Positions 1-12,194 of a stretch of DNA of 64,000 bases are shown here, piece after piece. The notes under the pieces were generated by a model. That model was not told where the DNA came from. It saw nothing but the letters and a program-made list of their open reading frames with translations, and made no database searches. Position 1 is the stretch's first letter. Every line of letters starts with the position of its first letter. This DNA comes from Dipetalonema caudispina (Eukaryota > Nematoda > Chromadorea > Rhabditida > Onchocercidae), in NCBI GenBank assembly GCA_013365325.1, contig JABVXV010000064.1:124001-188000 (forward strand), written 5' to 3'. The translations under genes and the position numbers were made by a program.

Positions 1-1074
1 CGTTATCACCAATAAAACCAAGCATGTAAGTGACCACAAAACTGGCCACCATATTTTCATCAATTTTATTTAATCTAAAATCAAAAATTTGTTGATGATA
101 AACTAGCAATAACTCAAATTTGTTTTATTGTATGATATAAAGTTAATTTCACATTCTTCGCAAATTATTAGTTCAACTATTTTCTTCTTTTTTTTTTTTG
201 ATTTCAGGATGAAAAAAGCCTCAACAATTTCCAATACATCAGCTAAAGAAGAATCTGAGGTAATGTTAAAGATTTGTTCAAATTCTAACAATATTTTATT
301 CATAGATTCATCAATCTTATTCGACCATAAAATTTTTAAATTCTTATCTAAGCTTCTTTCTCTTCTCCAATAACAGTTAAAGTTTTGCCTATCTTGCGAT
401 CAGATTAATACTTTTCTCAATCCAAAATGCATGGATGATTACGAATGGCAGATGAAACTTCAAAATTGAAAATTAGCAATGTTTCAAATTATTTAGTGAT
501 ATGGGTTTGCAGTTGATAATTTCAATATTTTGAAATACTAATCTGTGTTGTTCGAATTTTAAACAGGAAAATTTAGGCTAGCCGGATAAAAGGAACTTCC
601 ATAGTAATCCAATCGAAAGATGAGGAAAATCTCACCGTATGTTCATTCTATCAATTCTTATGATAAAGTAATAAGTTTCATAAAATTCAATTAATTACAG
701 ATTTCCTAATTTGCTTCAACTAAAAACTTGCAATTGATGATTTATTGTTGCATTTATATAATCTTAACGAAATTGATGATTTATATGAAATTTTAATCGA
801 AGTAAAAAATAAAGAAACGAAATTATTGATATATATATACTATTAGCAATATGTATATAACAGAAAAACAAAGAAAAATGATCTAAAAAAGGAAGTAGTT
901 CGATTTGAAAATTGCTGCAAAAATTTTAAATTCACTTTTCAGATTCAACTAAATATAAACTTACAAGTAAAGGATAAAGAGGGTAAATTAAATGAAAAAC
1001 ACAGCCTTAAACCGAAACGGATACTAGTGAAAGGTCGTGAAGTATACTCGAAAAATGACACCTATCAGCTATGA
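1..1074 (+). CDS. 3' end of an unrecognised multi-exon gene (partial)
   Basis: Four consistently phased exons are visible: 1-25 (ends at a perfect gtaagt donor), 208-259 (acceptor gatttcag, donor GAG|gtaatg), 577-636 (acceptor atttag, donor ACC|gtatgt) and 943-1074 (acceptor cttttcag, stop TGA at 1072-1074). Joined in phase they give about 89 C-terminal residues, starting LSPIKPSM, continuing MKKASTISNTSAKEESE, then ASRIKGTSIVIQSKDEENLT, and ending KGREVYSKNDTYQL. The tail is basic and hydrophilic, with no membrane segment or recognisable domain, so it reads like a cytoplasmic tail or disordered C-terminus. The rest of the gene lies left of the window. AATAAA at 1131-1136, about 57 bp past the stop, is a plausible poly(A) signal. 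I do not recognise the family. Four junctions that keep one frame make chance unlikely, but each exon is short. Confidence 0.6.
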
Positions 1075-1130
1075 TTCATTGGTTTCTATAAAATGATTAT
1101 CATTCAGAAATATAATGTTGAATGTAGCAT

Positions 1131-1136
1131 AATAAA
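1131..1136 (+). terminator. Candidate poly(A) signal AATAAA for the left-edge gene
   Basis: AATAAA lies 57 bp after the TGA at 1072-1074, the usual distance for a nematode 3' end. In DNA this AT-rich the hexamer is common, so position is the only support. Confidence 0.35.
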
Positions 1137-3129
1137 TTTAACATAAAACACACACACACACATACATAAAAGATTGTTTATTAATATCAAAATTTTTCAA
1201 TTGGTTTAAGAAAAGAAATGTTAAAATCAAATCAAAAAGATCAATTTTTGCTTCATTTAGCATTCTTTTTATAATTCATCAAATATAAAATAATAGCAAC
1301 AATCGCTTTACAACATTCTTCTCTGTTCACGTCTTTTTCTCGAGAATGCTAATGAAGTAATAAATTATGAAAGCTTTCAACGGTAACAAATATTTATTTA
1401 ATCTTCTAAGAACTAGCAACAATATCAGGTTCAAATAGATATCTTCATCACAAATCATTATTAATAAATCTAAAAATGAATATAGCGTTATTTTGAATAG
1501 CTTTTCATATCTGAGAACAAAAAGGAAAAAATATTGAAGGCTCTATGGGCAATCATAATTAATGATTAATCAACGATATAATTTGGCTTGATTTAATTAA
1601 TTTTAGGATGACATTTATTTAGAATAACGCTATCGATGATATTGCTAATAAAGTGGTGCAATCAGTGATTTCGCAAATTCATAAATAAATCAATTACATA
1701 AAATATGCAGTAATTACAAGGGTTGAAAATGCTTGAAAAATTTGAAAATCGAAGAAATGAAACAGTTCAAACTGACGGATGAACTATCTGTGGCATGCCA
1801 AAGTTTACAACAAAAATTTCATTATCATAAAGATTATCGATGTTAACAATTTTAGAATAGAATGAAAGTGTAGCAGTAATAGAAATAAAATTACAAATAT
1901 ACCAAATTTTATATGAACAGCCTAGCACTAAATTGAACTATGATATTCTTATCAACGATTAGAATATGATAAGCTTATTTAATGATTGATTTCAAAGTTG
2001 AAAATTTTCATGGGGAATTGAATTTATCTTAGAAGAAGGATAAAAATTATTGTTAATTACTAACAATTAAAATATAGATGTATAGTTGGATAAAATAAAT
2101 TGATTTGTTGTATTAATAACTTTTTTTTTTCTTTACAAATGCACAAAAAAAAAAAAAAAAAAAAAAACATATGATTGAATAAATTGGTAAAATTTAGAAA
2201 GAGTTGTGATCTTTTTTGTTTAAATGAAGAAATAAATTTGATTTATAAAAAATCATTCAGATTTTATATTTATTATTTTAATTGCTCAAAAGTACATACA
2301 TACATTATAGTATCAACAAAGTTTTTTATCACTTCTCTTTTATTATTTGATGTATTTCTCTTCTTTTTTTATTTCGATTATTTCTAAATTTCTTCTAACT
2401 ATTTTATCATATGACAATGATTTCAAGAAAAAGAGAAATATGGAAGAATTCATCCATTTTTTCTGCACCTGTATTATTCCATTTCATCTAATACTACATT
2501 GTTGCAGAATTATTGATAAGTGTTTATTCGGAGAATTTACGTATCGAAGAAATATTTTTAGCTTAGATTTACTACATGCATATTTATCAATTTATTGCAT
2601 AATTTCTATTTTTCAATCTTTTACCTTCTCATTTTATTCCATCTAAATCTTATCTTTATTGAATAATTTTGAATTACTCGAAATTAAATCTTTTTAAAAG
2701 TATTTAGAAGTATATAACAAAAAAAAAGGTAAGCATCTATTATTTTTATGGAAAATTTGTATTCCCTTTTTTTGATTTATTTTTCGAAGGTTAATTCATT
2801 GTTGTTAAGATCAATTGTATTGAAGAGTGTAATTAATGCGAGTTTTCCGTTTTGCAAGTATCAGAATAGCCCCAAGGGGAAAATCCTGCAACTATGATGG
2901 TACATTTTTGTTACTATTGGTGACCTAACCGTACTATCGCACCAAAAAATAAATTCGGAAGAAAAGAAGGATATGATCAAATTTTCGAAACGTTTGATAA
3001 AATATTGAAAAAAGAAATTCTCTTTCTACATTTTTTTCGCACATTCTATATTTACAACTATCAACGATCAGAAAGTATCATATTTATTCATAATAATACT
3101 TCTATCTTGCAAATTTAGAACATGGTTCA

Positions 3130-3136
3130 TACACAT

Positions 3137-3186
<50 letters not shown>

Positions 3187-3188
3187 AC
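3130..3188. repeat. (ACAT)n followed by (AC)n microsatellite
   Basis: Several tandem ACAT tetranucleotides run directly into about 15 AC dinucleotides, ending near cacacag. It is a compound simple repeat and likely polymorphic between isolates. Confidence 0.9.
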
Positions 3189-3302
3189 AGATCCATTAAT
3201 ATCATATATTATGCCAAATTTTGTAGGAAGATTTATTCTATTTGTTTCGATTTCAAGCATATTCAATCAATTTTTATAAGCAAAAAGAAATGCCAACAAA
3301 TA

Positions 3303-3415
3303 TCAATGATAATAGCAATAATAATAGCAACAACGATAACAACAACAACAACAATAACAACAACAATAACAACAACAATAACAGCAACAATAACAACAAC
3401 AATAACAACAACAAT

Positions 3416-3452
<37 letters not shown>

Positions 3453-3497
3453 GCAACAACAACAACAACAACCAACAACAACAACAACAACAACAGC

Positions 3498-3552
<55 letters not shown>

Positions 3553-3584
3553 ACAACAACAGCAACAACAACAACAACAACAGC

Positions 3585-3622
<38 letters not shown>

Positions 3623-3640
3623 AAACAATAACAATGAGAA
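3303..3640. repeat. Long CAA/CAG-type trinucleotide tract
   Basis: About 330 bp of imperfect AAC/CAA triplets with interspersed CAG, GAT and AAT units. Read on the plus strand from 3242 it would encode runs of Asn then Gln and stop soon after. The phase changes from AAC to CAA inside the tract. No splice sites or neighbouring exons support coding use, so I treat it as a simple-sequence repeat. Filarial genomes do contain real Gln-rich proteins, so a coding role is not excluded. Confidence 0.85.
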
Positions 3641-5532
3641 TAACGACAAAAACAACAGCGGTAGAAATAATAAATGAAAAATGTGATGTGATGCGAGAAG
3701 AAAAAAAATGTCAATCAAAAAATTCCTTGTCATCAAAACTGGAAAACCTGTAATTTGATGGAAGTTGACAATTCTGTTCTGAGTAAGGACGAAATCACCG
3801 TTTCCTTTTATTTTTGGACCTTTCTCGATGGTAAAACAATTTTCCCTTACTGTTTTACTTTTAGCTTTTCATTTTACTTTGTTTTGACTTGTGAAAAATG
3901 AACTCACATTTTGTAGAAATTTTGCACTTTTAATTTTACATTTCTAATTTTAACTAACTCATATTAAATGTTTCATATGAATTTTTATAAAATCATAGCA
4001 AAAATATTCCATTACAGTCTAAAAATATTCTAGCAATAAATAAACTAAATTAAATATTCTGACAGCTTGAATAACAATTTCAGGAAGATTAAAAGTTATG
4101 CTCACTTTAATTAAATGTTAATTAATTGATCAGCTCCTTTTGGTGATAGTTTTTAGGTAAATTATCTAGCATTTTCGAAAGAAATGATGTAAAATTTGCA
4201 TGATTTAAATAATTCATCAAAAAAGCATCAATCTTCATTTTATTATCGTGCCTATTTATTTATTTTCAATCTCATTCTATCTAATTAGTATATTCCTTCA
4301 TTGATTCTTTTTATTAGTCACATTTCCTTCTTCATTCATCTTCGGATATCTTTTATCACGAACGGAATGAAATTTTATTTAAGTTATTAGACGATCTTTC
4401 GTCAGAGAAGTCAGGGTCAAATGTTAATCAAATTACTCAGGATCATGAAAAGTTTGAAAAGAATTGTTGACATATCATTGATAATAATTAAAAAAGACTT
4501 TTTTTTTAGCCTATCATTTTTAGGAAAATTATTTTGTTAAATAATATGAAGTTATGATAATTTATATTTTCTGTCTATCTTGAAAGATTTTTGCATTTTT
4601 TCCTTTTTTTTTTTTTTGTAACATCTCCACATAATATTATTAATTAACTATTAATTAACACAAATTTTTTCATTTTCTTCGTATTGTTGAGCGAAATTTA
4701 GGATTAACATTGGTTATCGCACCAGATTTCTTAAAATTTTAATTTAAAATCGTAAACAGCGCCATACCAAACATTGATGATCGAAAAAATAAAGTGAAGA
4801 AAAAAAAAAAAAAAAGAATTGAAATAGGTTATCATCTTATGCGAAAATTTGATGAAGGAATGACTGTACTGTCATTTGAAACAATAATTTCTATCAATCA
4901 TTAAAGTTTCTATTCTAACATTGCGCTAAAAATTAGTAATTAATAAAGAAGAAATAAGTACCGTTATTAATTGATAAAATAGAAAAAAATGCGTGAAATA
5001 ACAATTGCTTATATATTTTTGGGATACAATAAATACTTCAATTATTTGTTTGTCATTTTGTTTCTTCTATTTTTTTTTTTTTTTTTTATAAATATAACAA
5101 TATTGGATGGTACAAATTTTTTGTTTACTAATAGTGTGAATAATATTTTGAAAAATATTTTTTTTTTCGTTCTTTTTAAATTTGTTGAAATATTTCTTTT
5201 GATTTGCTCATTGACCAAATTGCTAATTGTCATTGATTGTGATTTTTATCAGATCACAATGAAATATATCGTTTGTATAATTTGTCAAAAATAAAATTTC
5301 AGTATTTTAATGCTCAAATTTTGAAAATAAATCAGAATCAAAAAATTATTGCGATAATATCACTCATTTCCTTCTTTTTTTTTCTCTTTTTTTTTTTGGT
5401 ATTTTTTATTTTTAAAATAAACTTTAATTATATTTTCAACCTTTTTTTTTTTTTTTTTTTGTACCAATTTCCCTGTTTAATTTACACATACCTGATTGAA
5501 AGTATATTCCGCTAGAAAAAATTGGATGCGAC

Positions 5533-5564
<32 letters not shown>

Positions 5565-6594
5565 TAGTTTTATGCTTCATTTTTCTCGAATCTCACTTTG
5601 CCTATTAAACACGTTTCACGTTTTATTTAAGATATTTGATGATTCAGACAATTTGATTAAACATAAGTGGAAGAGGGTATTGCGGAAGTTTCAGATCGAC
5701 AAATTGATATATAGCACTTCAACATACTAAGCACAACAACAACAACAACCGGTTGTTGGATATCAAACAATATAAAATCATTGAAATTAAAAAAAAAAAA
5801 TTTTTAAATAAATAAATCGTAAATTTTTCTCTTAAGCATTTCTCGATTAATATTATCTGAAATAACTACATAACTGTTTGTATTTTCTAAACAGAATCCT
5901 TGAAATTCGGATAATTTTCAAAACCGGATTAAATGAAACTTTTTTCTCCATGAATCCGAATAATTTCTCACATAAATATAACTTAATTTCCAAGTTTTCG
6001 ATAAATATAATTGATTATTTTATTTTGAATAATTGTTTTTCCTTTCACTTTTTGAGAATATTATTAGCAACGTTATGCAATTTGAAGCAAATTTCATATC
6101 ACAATAAAATTGTTATTTAATTTCTTGAAAACAAGCATAACATTTCCCTTCATTTAATTCATTCTCTTTTGTTTATTGCCATATCATTTGCTTTGAAAGT
6201 AACTTCTAAATTTTATCTTAAAACAAGTTTTACCAGTTTTTCAAGCTATATTCCTGATAAATTCTTTAACAGTTTAGGATTTAAAATACTTAGCAAGTAC
6301 TTTTTGGAGACAAAACTTTAGGTTCAAAATGTCATTATTTATTGACAATAGTAAATCATTAATTTAAAAAGGTTGGTGAAACCATAAAAACTTAGGAATG
6401 TAAAATGTGAATAGGGAAAAATTTAGAATTCCCGAACAAACAAAAAAAAAAAAACTTTCATGCATTCGTTTTTCAAATTTAATGCTTTTCATTATTTGAT
6501 TAAAGTTTACAATTTAATTTAGGTACATTTTAACAAGCTATTTTATCGTAAGCAACAATTGTATCCTAGTATTTGAGGCATTCCAACAGAAATA

Positions 6595-6708
6595 TATTAC
6601 GATGACTAGTCGGATCATTCTAACCTGTCACAGTAAACAATTGGGTAACCGAATTGTTCAAACTTTTCGTAATGAACAACTAGGTAACCGGGTTGTTCTA
6701 ACCTTTCA
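6595..6708. repeat. Degenerate 40-bp tandem repeat built on an imperfect palindrome
   Basis: Units start near 6595, 6635 and 6675. The last two are clearest: caattgggtaaccgaattg and gaacaactaggtaaccggg followed by ttgttc. Each is an imperfect dyad centred on ggtaacc, with complementary outer arms (caatt/aattg and gaacaac/gttgttc). The first unit is weaker. No gene is nearby. Confidence 0.6.
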
Positions 6709-7193
6709 ACAACTTTTTTTTCACTATGAATTTACCTTATAACCGATTTCAATTTGAATAACTTAAAAATATCCCGATAAGGTTTACGTCGAAATGAAAC
6801 TATTATAAGTGATAATTATTACAAAATACGAATTTTGAAACTCGAAAAAATTGTTAAAACAATTTTTTTTGTTCATTTTTTTTTTTATTTCGATTTGCAT
6901 AATATATTTGTTATTAGCAATGAACATAGGAATAATTCAATCTCATAACTTACTTCAATTGTTTTTATCATTTTGAAACTAACAAAATTCTTCTATAAAC
7001 TAATTTTACTGTTGTTTTTTTCTCTCTTTCTTTTTTTTTTAAATTTTTTTTCTTCTTTTTTTTTTCTAAAAAAGCAGGATTTTTTTAATAGGCAATGATA
7101 TTAGAAAAGTACTGGCATAATTTATTCATTCCTTTTATAGATGCCGAAAATTTTTAAAATTGAAAATAACTTTGAGGGAAATTTCACAGTACA

Positions 7194-7230
7194 GAGAGAG
7201 AGAGAGAAAGAGAGAAAGAGGAAGAGAGAA
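7194..7230. repeat. (GA)n microsatellite
   Basis: Purine-only run of GA dinucleotides with occasional A or G insertions (agagagagaaagagagaaagag). Simple-sequence repeat. Confidence 0.85.
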
Positions 7231-7585
7231 GTAAAGAATGAGAACCGGTACATTATAAATGTAGTATCCACTTCAACCTCTTTTATTAACAAGTGCTATT
7301 TTATAATTATCAAATAGCACTTCATATATATTATTTACATCTTTGCTTGTTTTTTTTTTATTTTTTGTTGTCATATCGATAATATCTTATCATTTATCAA
7401 TTGATTCAACCAAATATACACATATACGTCTCTTAGATAATTTAATAATTTTTATCCAATAATTATTTATAAATTCTTAATTTGTTAATATTAAGCAATG
7501 ATTGATTTCATAATTTTCTATGTAGTTTGTACATTTATCTCAGCTAAAGTTTTAAACAAAAATTTGAATTTATTTTAAAAAGTTA

Positions 7586-7757
7586 CTGTAGACTTTTTTA
7601 ACATTAAGATTTTTTTTTTTGCACTATTATTATAATTGTTGTATTAACGTATATGCTAATATACATCATTGTTAAAAAAGTCTTAAAAAAAGTCTACAGT
7701 AAAAGTCTTAAAAAAAGTCTACAGTAATTTAAAAAGTCTTAAAAAAAAAGTCTACAG
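7586..7757. mobile_element. MITE-like foldback element with terminal inverted repeats and TA flanks
   Basis: The left end reads CTGTAGACTTTTTTAA and the right end is its complement, TTAAAAAAAAAGTCTACAG (the A-run is slightly longer). Both ends are flanked by TA (7584-7585 and 7758-7759), the target duplication of Tc1/mariner-type elements. The right terminal sequence is present three times in tandem (about 7679-7702, 7704-7727 and 7735-7760). The interior is AT-rich with no open frame, so it would be a non-autonomous element. The family assignment rests only on the TA flank and inverted termini. Confidence 0.55.
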
Positions 7758-8850
7758 TAACGTTATTTGTTTACTTGTTTACTAGTTACACTATCGTACC
7801 ATTAATATTATTGTTATTTAATAATTAATATAATGCAGTAATATTACTATAACAGTAGTGATAGTTAGAATAATAATGATGGTAGTAATAATATTAATAA
7901 TAATAAAATCATATTAAAATGATTTCTAATCATCGGAATTCTTCGTAATTCTCCCATACAGTTGATTAGTGATACAGTAAACATCTTTAGCTCAATTTTG
8001 CATTCAGATTTAATTACATAAAAAATTTTACAAATGGTAAAAAGTAACAGTTTTCTTTATCGATAGAAGAGATTTATTCAAAAAATCTTGCAAATTTTCA
8101 TAACAAATATTATCTAAAATTAAAAATACATGAATATATCATATATTACTGTAAGTCAGAAATACAATTCATCTTAATGTATTCATTTTTTTAAAAAGCT
8201 TTTTCATTCTATTAATTTTTTTTTTTTTTTTTTTTTTTGTCCTTAAAATATAACTATTGAAAAAAGTAAAAAGAAAAAAATGAGAGAACAGGTTTAATGT
8301 GAAGTACAAATGTGCAATAAATTCACATTCAGTGAAATATCTGAAGAAGTCATTCAATGTTTGCATCTTTATAAAAATGCTCTAAGTGATATTTTTCAAG
8401 TTTTTCAAATAAAGAAAAAATTTAAAGCTAAAAAGGAAAAAAGAAAAAGTAACATGTTTTGGGTTTTTCAAAGTACTTAATTATGTTCTGATTTTACTCA
8501 ATTGATGTTGTAGTAACAATTCTTTTCACAAGTATTATTTTTAATGATAAGATCATTGTATGTGATTTTTTTCTTTTAGATTAGATAATTGTAGCAATAA
8601 GCTGATTGATAATGATTAATATTCATAGATTAATTCATAATTTTATGAAACATTTCAATTGTAAAAGAGAAGATTTCAACTGTTCAATGAGCACTATTAT
8701 CATCATTTAAGCTTTCGTCATCATATCATTACTTATAAATTACTTATGAAGATGCTAAAATTGCTATCATGGTAATATCACAATTTATCAAATAAATAAA
8801 AGCAAGCCAGATATTTGCTTCTTCGATTCACTTTTAATATTCACCGCAAA

Positions 8851-9019
8851 CACTTGTAATATCAACAATCATTGCAAGCTTTATGCATATCACTTTAAGC
8901 ACTTCTGATATCAATAATCACCATAAGTGCTTGTATATTATCAATCACTCACTTGTGATACCAACAATCATTGCAACCTTCGTTATATCAGTAATTATTG
9001 TAAGCACTGTTAATACCAC
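8851..9019. repeat. Degenerate tandem repeat, period about 50 bp
   Basis: Similar units begin near 8851, 8900, 8950 and 9005. The core of each is close to cacttgtgatatcaacaatc followed by attgcaag. Spacing is 49, 50 and about 55 bp. No coding function is apparent. Confidence 0.6.
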
Positions 9020-12000
9020 ATTTTTATGTAAATTTAAGCATTATGATTTTAGATTAGTATCAAACAATTAATTCTCCTGATACTAGTACTGCAAGTGCTG
9101 AAACTGCTTTCTTTTGTTACCAATATCTCTTGATACAAATAAATTCGTTTTGAATTTATTAGTAACATCTCATTTTAATACTAATATTTTAATTTCATTA
9201 ATAACTGCTTTTGCATAAAAGCTATGATTAATTCAATTTCAATTCAGTAATATACTCAAACATATATTATAACAAATATACTTCGATCATTAAAATATAC
9301 TTAAATGATTGAATGCAAAAAAAATTTGTTTGTAAGAATTATAATGAAAATTATCATATTTACAACTATTGTAATACAATATATTTGTCGTAGTAACATT
9401 TGGATAATATCGCCATATTCCATAAATAAATTATTTCAATAACAATCCTATAATTTCACTTATTATTAATAAATTTTTTCGCTAAGATTAGATTACTGGC
9501 AAATTTTTTCGAAAAATATATGACATCCATTGTATTATTCTTAATTTTCATTCACTGTTCTATTTAAAATTATCTCGCAGCTGATATCATTTTTTTTTTT
9601 TTCAATTTCTTTGTAAAAAATGTAGAAATTCGAGAAAAAAAGAAAAAAGAAGAAGAAAAACAGGAATGTAAGTCATTTTGCGTTGAATGATTGTAACGAA
9701 CATGGATTTGATTATTCCATGAAAACTTTAAATTTATTGAGAGAAAAAGTATGATAGAAATAGTAATTTTAAATCGGTAAAATGTTTTCTTTACCATTTA
9801 AATTTACAATTTTCCGTTTAAAATGATTAATATGATTAAGTAAATTTAGAAAAATAAAAGGAAACTTTCTTCTGCTGTACTGTTATTATTTACAATGACA
9901 GTACTGAAAATATCATTATCATTAATATTACCGCTAAATTTATCATCAGTTTTAACCGGTTATTTAATTATTTTACACCCTTAAAACTACTCCCTTTATT
10001 TATTTATGAATACTTATCACATTAATTTCATTATTACTTCGTTTAGTAGCGGGATTAATGCATTAAAATTTTAAATTTCTCGTCGTAATTTAAATCTATG
10101 CATTAATCATCCAGTTTTGCTATTTTTGTCCATTATAAATGAATGTTTACTTAATTCGCCATTTGTTCTTTTACTGAAATTACGACACTGTCATATTGAA
10201 ATTTGAAATAACTGGAATATATCAGTGATATTTTCTCTCACAACAATACAATTTTCAGTAGCTCATCAAATTTCACCTTTAGAATTTTTTTTTTTTCCTT
10301 CCTATTTCACTAATATTATAATTGTTGATTATTAATTGTTGTTAATTGTTGTTTTCGCTGTTGGTTGTTTTTCGTTGTTGTTATTTATCATCACTTATTG
10401 CATATATAAAGAAATACTTTTTTTTTTTTCACCTATCTAAAAATGAAAAAAGAAAAAGAGAAAAAGAAAAACATTCGTTTTCTCGGATTTTTATCTATGT
10501 CACATCATTTTCTTTTTAATTTTAACATCCATTCAACAATAAACTATTAAAAAAATGAAACTTTTTTCATTTTTCATCAACTCTTTATTGTTTATCCCTT
10601 TTTGTTTAATTTTTTTTCACTAAACTCTCTTAATTTGCACTAAAATTTAAATTATTATCATAAAATTTTTTGTTATCATAGCCATTCCTCTTCATTTAGA
10701 TGATTTAAGGGAAGTTTTTTTTGAGAAATTATTCGTTTTTTTTTTTTGTTTAAATAAGATATAAATACATACTTCGATTCTTCCACTATTTTCCGCTGAA
10801 ATTTACTCATAATTTTATTTCATAAATCTTAATTATAGTCATTTTTGAAATTCTTTCTTTCACAGTTGAATATTTGTTATTTGGACATAATTTTCATATC
10901 AAGCTAACATAATAAATGATTAATAAGCTTTCATTTCAAAATTCGTCCTATTTCTATGAAATGATAATGCTTGCGAATGATAAAAAAAAGTGGTAAGAAA
11001 AAGCTTCGCTATAATTATAATCCCTTTCAAGATCATAGAAATGCTAATTGATAATATTTTATTACTATAAAACAATTCTTAATATAATATCATACATTTC
11101 TTTCCATTTCCATTATTTATTTGAATTGGTTCAATTCAAAATTAATTAAAAATAATAGCACAATTTTTGCATTCGTAGATTTGCAAAACTATTCGTAATC
11201 TATTATCAAATAAATTTCAAGACATTTTAAATCTTCTGCTAACTTTTCTGTTCGCTAATAATAAAGCGTTTCGAACAAAAATCATTTCCAATTTTCCCTT
11301 TTTACTTCATTTTAACAAAAATATTGAGTAGTTCTAATAAAAATTGAAATGTTCAATAGTTGAAGAAATATAAGAATTATAAATATTTATTCATCATCCA
11401 TGCATTCCAGAATAGTCAATATAAAGGTAGATGAGAAAAAAAAAAGACAAAAATCATTCATCTTTGATGAAATTTTATGATGACTTAATTGTAGTTTACC
11501 TCATTATTTTACAGGTTAATGTGCAGCAAAAAATATTTCAAAAATAATGGAAATATTAAAAAAATAAATGATTAGTGCGAACAAATTATCATAAAGACCA
11601 TTTCATTAATGTTGAGGAAGGATTGCGACATTTTCAAACTATTTTAACACTTACAAAATGTTATTATTTTCGCTACAACATTGAAATATCCATTTTAAAT
11701 CTTTTGAAAATCTACTTTAATCGTCACTAATTAACTAAGATTCAATACATTTAAGTTCTCAGTTATAGAATTTAATTGAGCAAAGAAATATTTTCCTAAA
11801 AATTATCACAGCAGCTAATCAGCTTATATTTACTATTGTAAAATCTTTAAAGTAATTCTTTCCAAGGGAAGAACATGATTACATAGTAAATAAAAACTAA
11901 ACTTAATGGAATTACTAATTTCTTAGTTTTTTGATTTCAATTATTATTCAATCCTTCTGTAATAATTTCTTTCAAAAAATTTTCACTCAGTATTTAAAGA

Positions 12001-12154
12001 ATACTTGATATCTTTACTATATAAAATAATCCTTCATTTAATAAAAATACATTTCGTAGTAAATTATTAATACTTTTCTTTTTAAATTTAAATTTACCAA
12101 AGTTGTAAACATGAAAAGCAATAGCATTTTTTGGCCTAAATTAAAATTTTTCAG

Positions 12155-12172
12155 ATGTATTTGAAGTGCTAA
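12155..12172 (+). promoter_or_regulatory. Acceptor-like 5' end with a five-codon upstream ORF
   Basis: The sequence aaatttttcag ends at 12154 and resembles a spliced-leader trans-splice acceptor. The next base starts an ATG that opens a five-codon ORF (MYLKC, stop TAA at 12170-12172). It ends 22 bases before the main ATG at 12195. If trans-splicing occurs here, this upstream ORF would be the first AUG met by ribosomes and could reduce translation of the membrane protein. Confidence 0.35.
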
Positions 12173-12194
12173 AGAAAAAGAAAAATATTTCTCA

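Larger units (their letters stand above)
1137..12150. other. About 11 kb without a convincing gene
   Basis: The stretch is highly AT-rich, with many A and T homopolymers and scattered microsatellites. I found no chain of in-phase exons on either strand. Structured elements inside it are listed separately: AC/ACAT and CAA repeats near 3.1-3.6 kb, palindromic repeats at 6.6 kb, a GA repeat at 7.2 kb, a foldback element at 7.6 kb and 50-bp repeats at 8.9 kb. Isolated open stretches occur at about 1719-1837 and 5633-5730, but neither can be linked to other exons. Confidence 0.5.

Noticed and set aside
1..60. Minus-strand ATG at 60 opening a hydrophobic, signal-peptide-like stretch with an acceptor just upstream
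   Set aside because: The same bases form the end of a plus-strand exon with a perfect gtaagt donor that chains through three more exons to a stop. The minus reading is most likely its antisense shadow.
1719..1837. Open plus-strand segment containing KQFKLTDELSVACQSLQQKF
   Set aside because: Single short segment with a poor acceptor and no neighbouring exons.
3242..3631. Poly-Asn/poly-Gln open frame
   Set aside because: It is produced by the CAA repeat; flanking sequence has no supporting exons, and several other frames are equally open.
5633..5730. Open plus-strand segment containing HKWKRVLRKFQIDKL
   Set aside because: No acceptor of quality, no partner exons; kept only as an unexplained open stretch.
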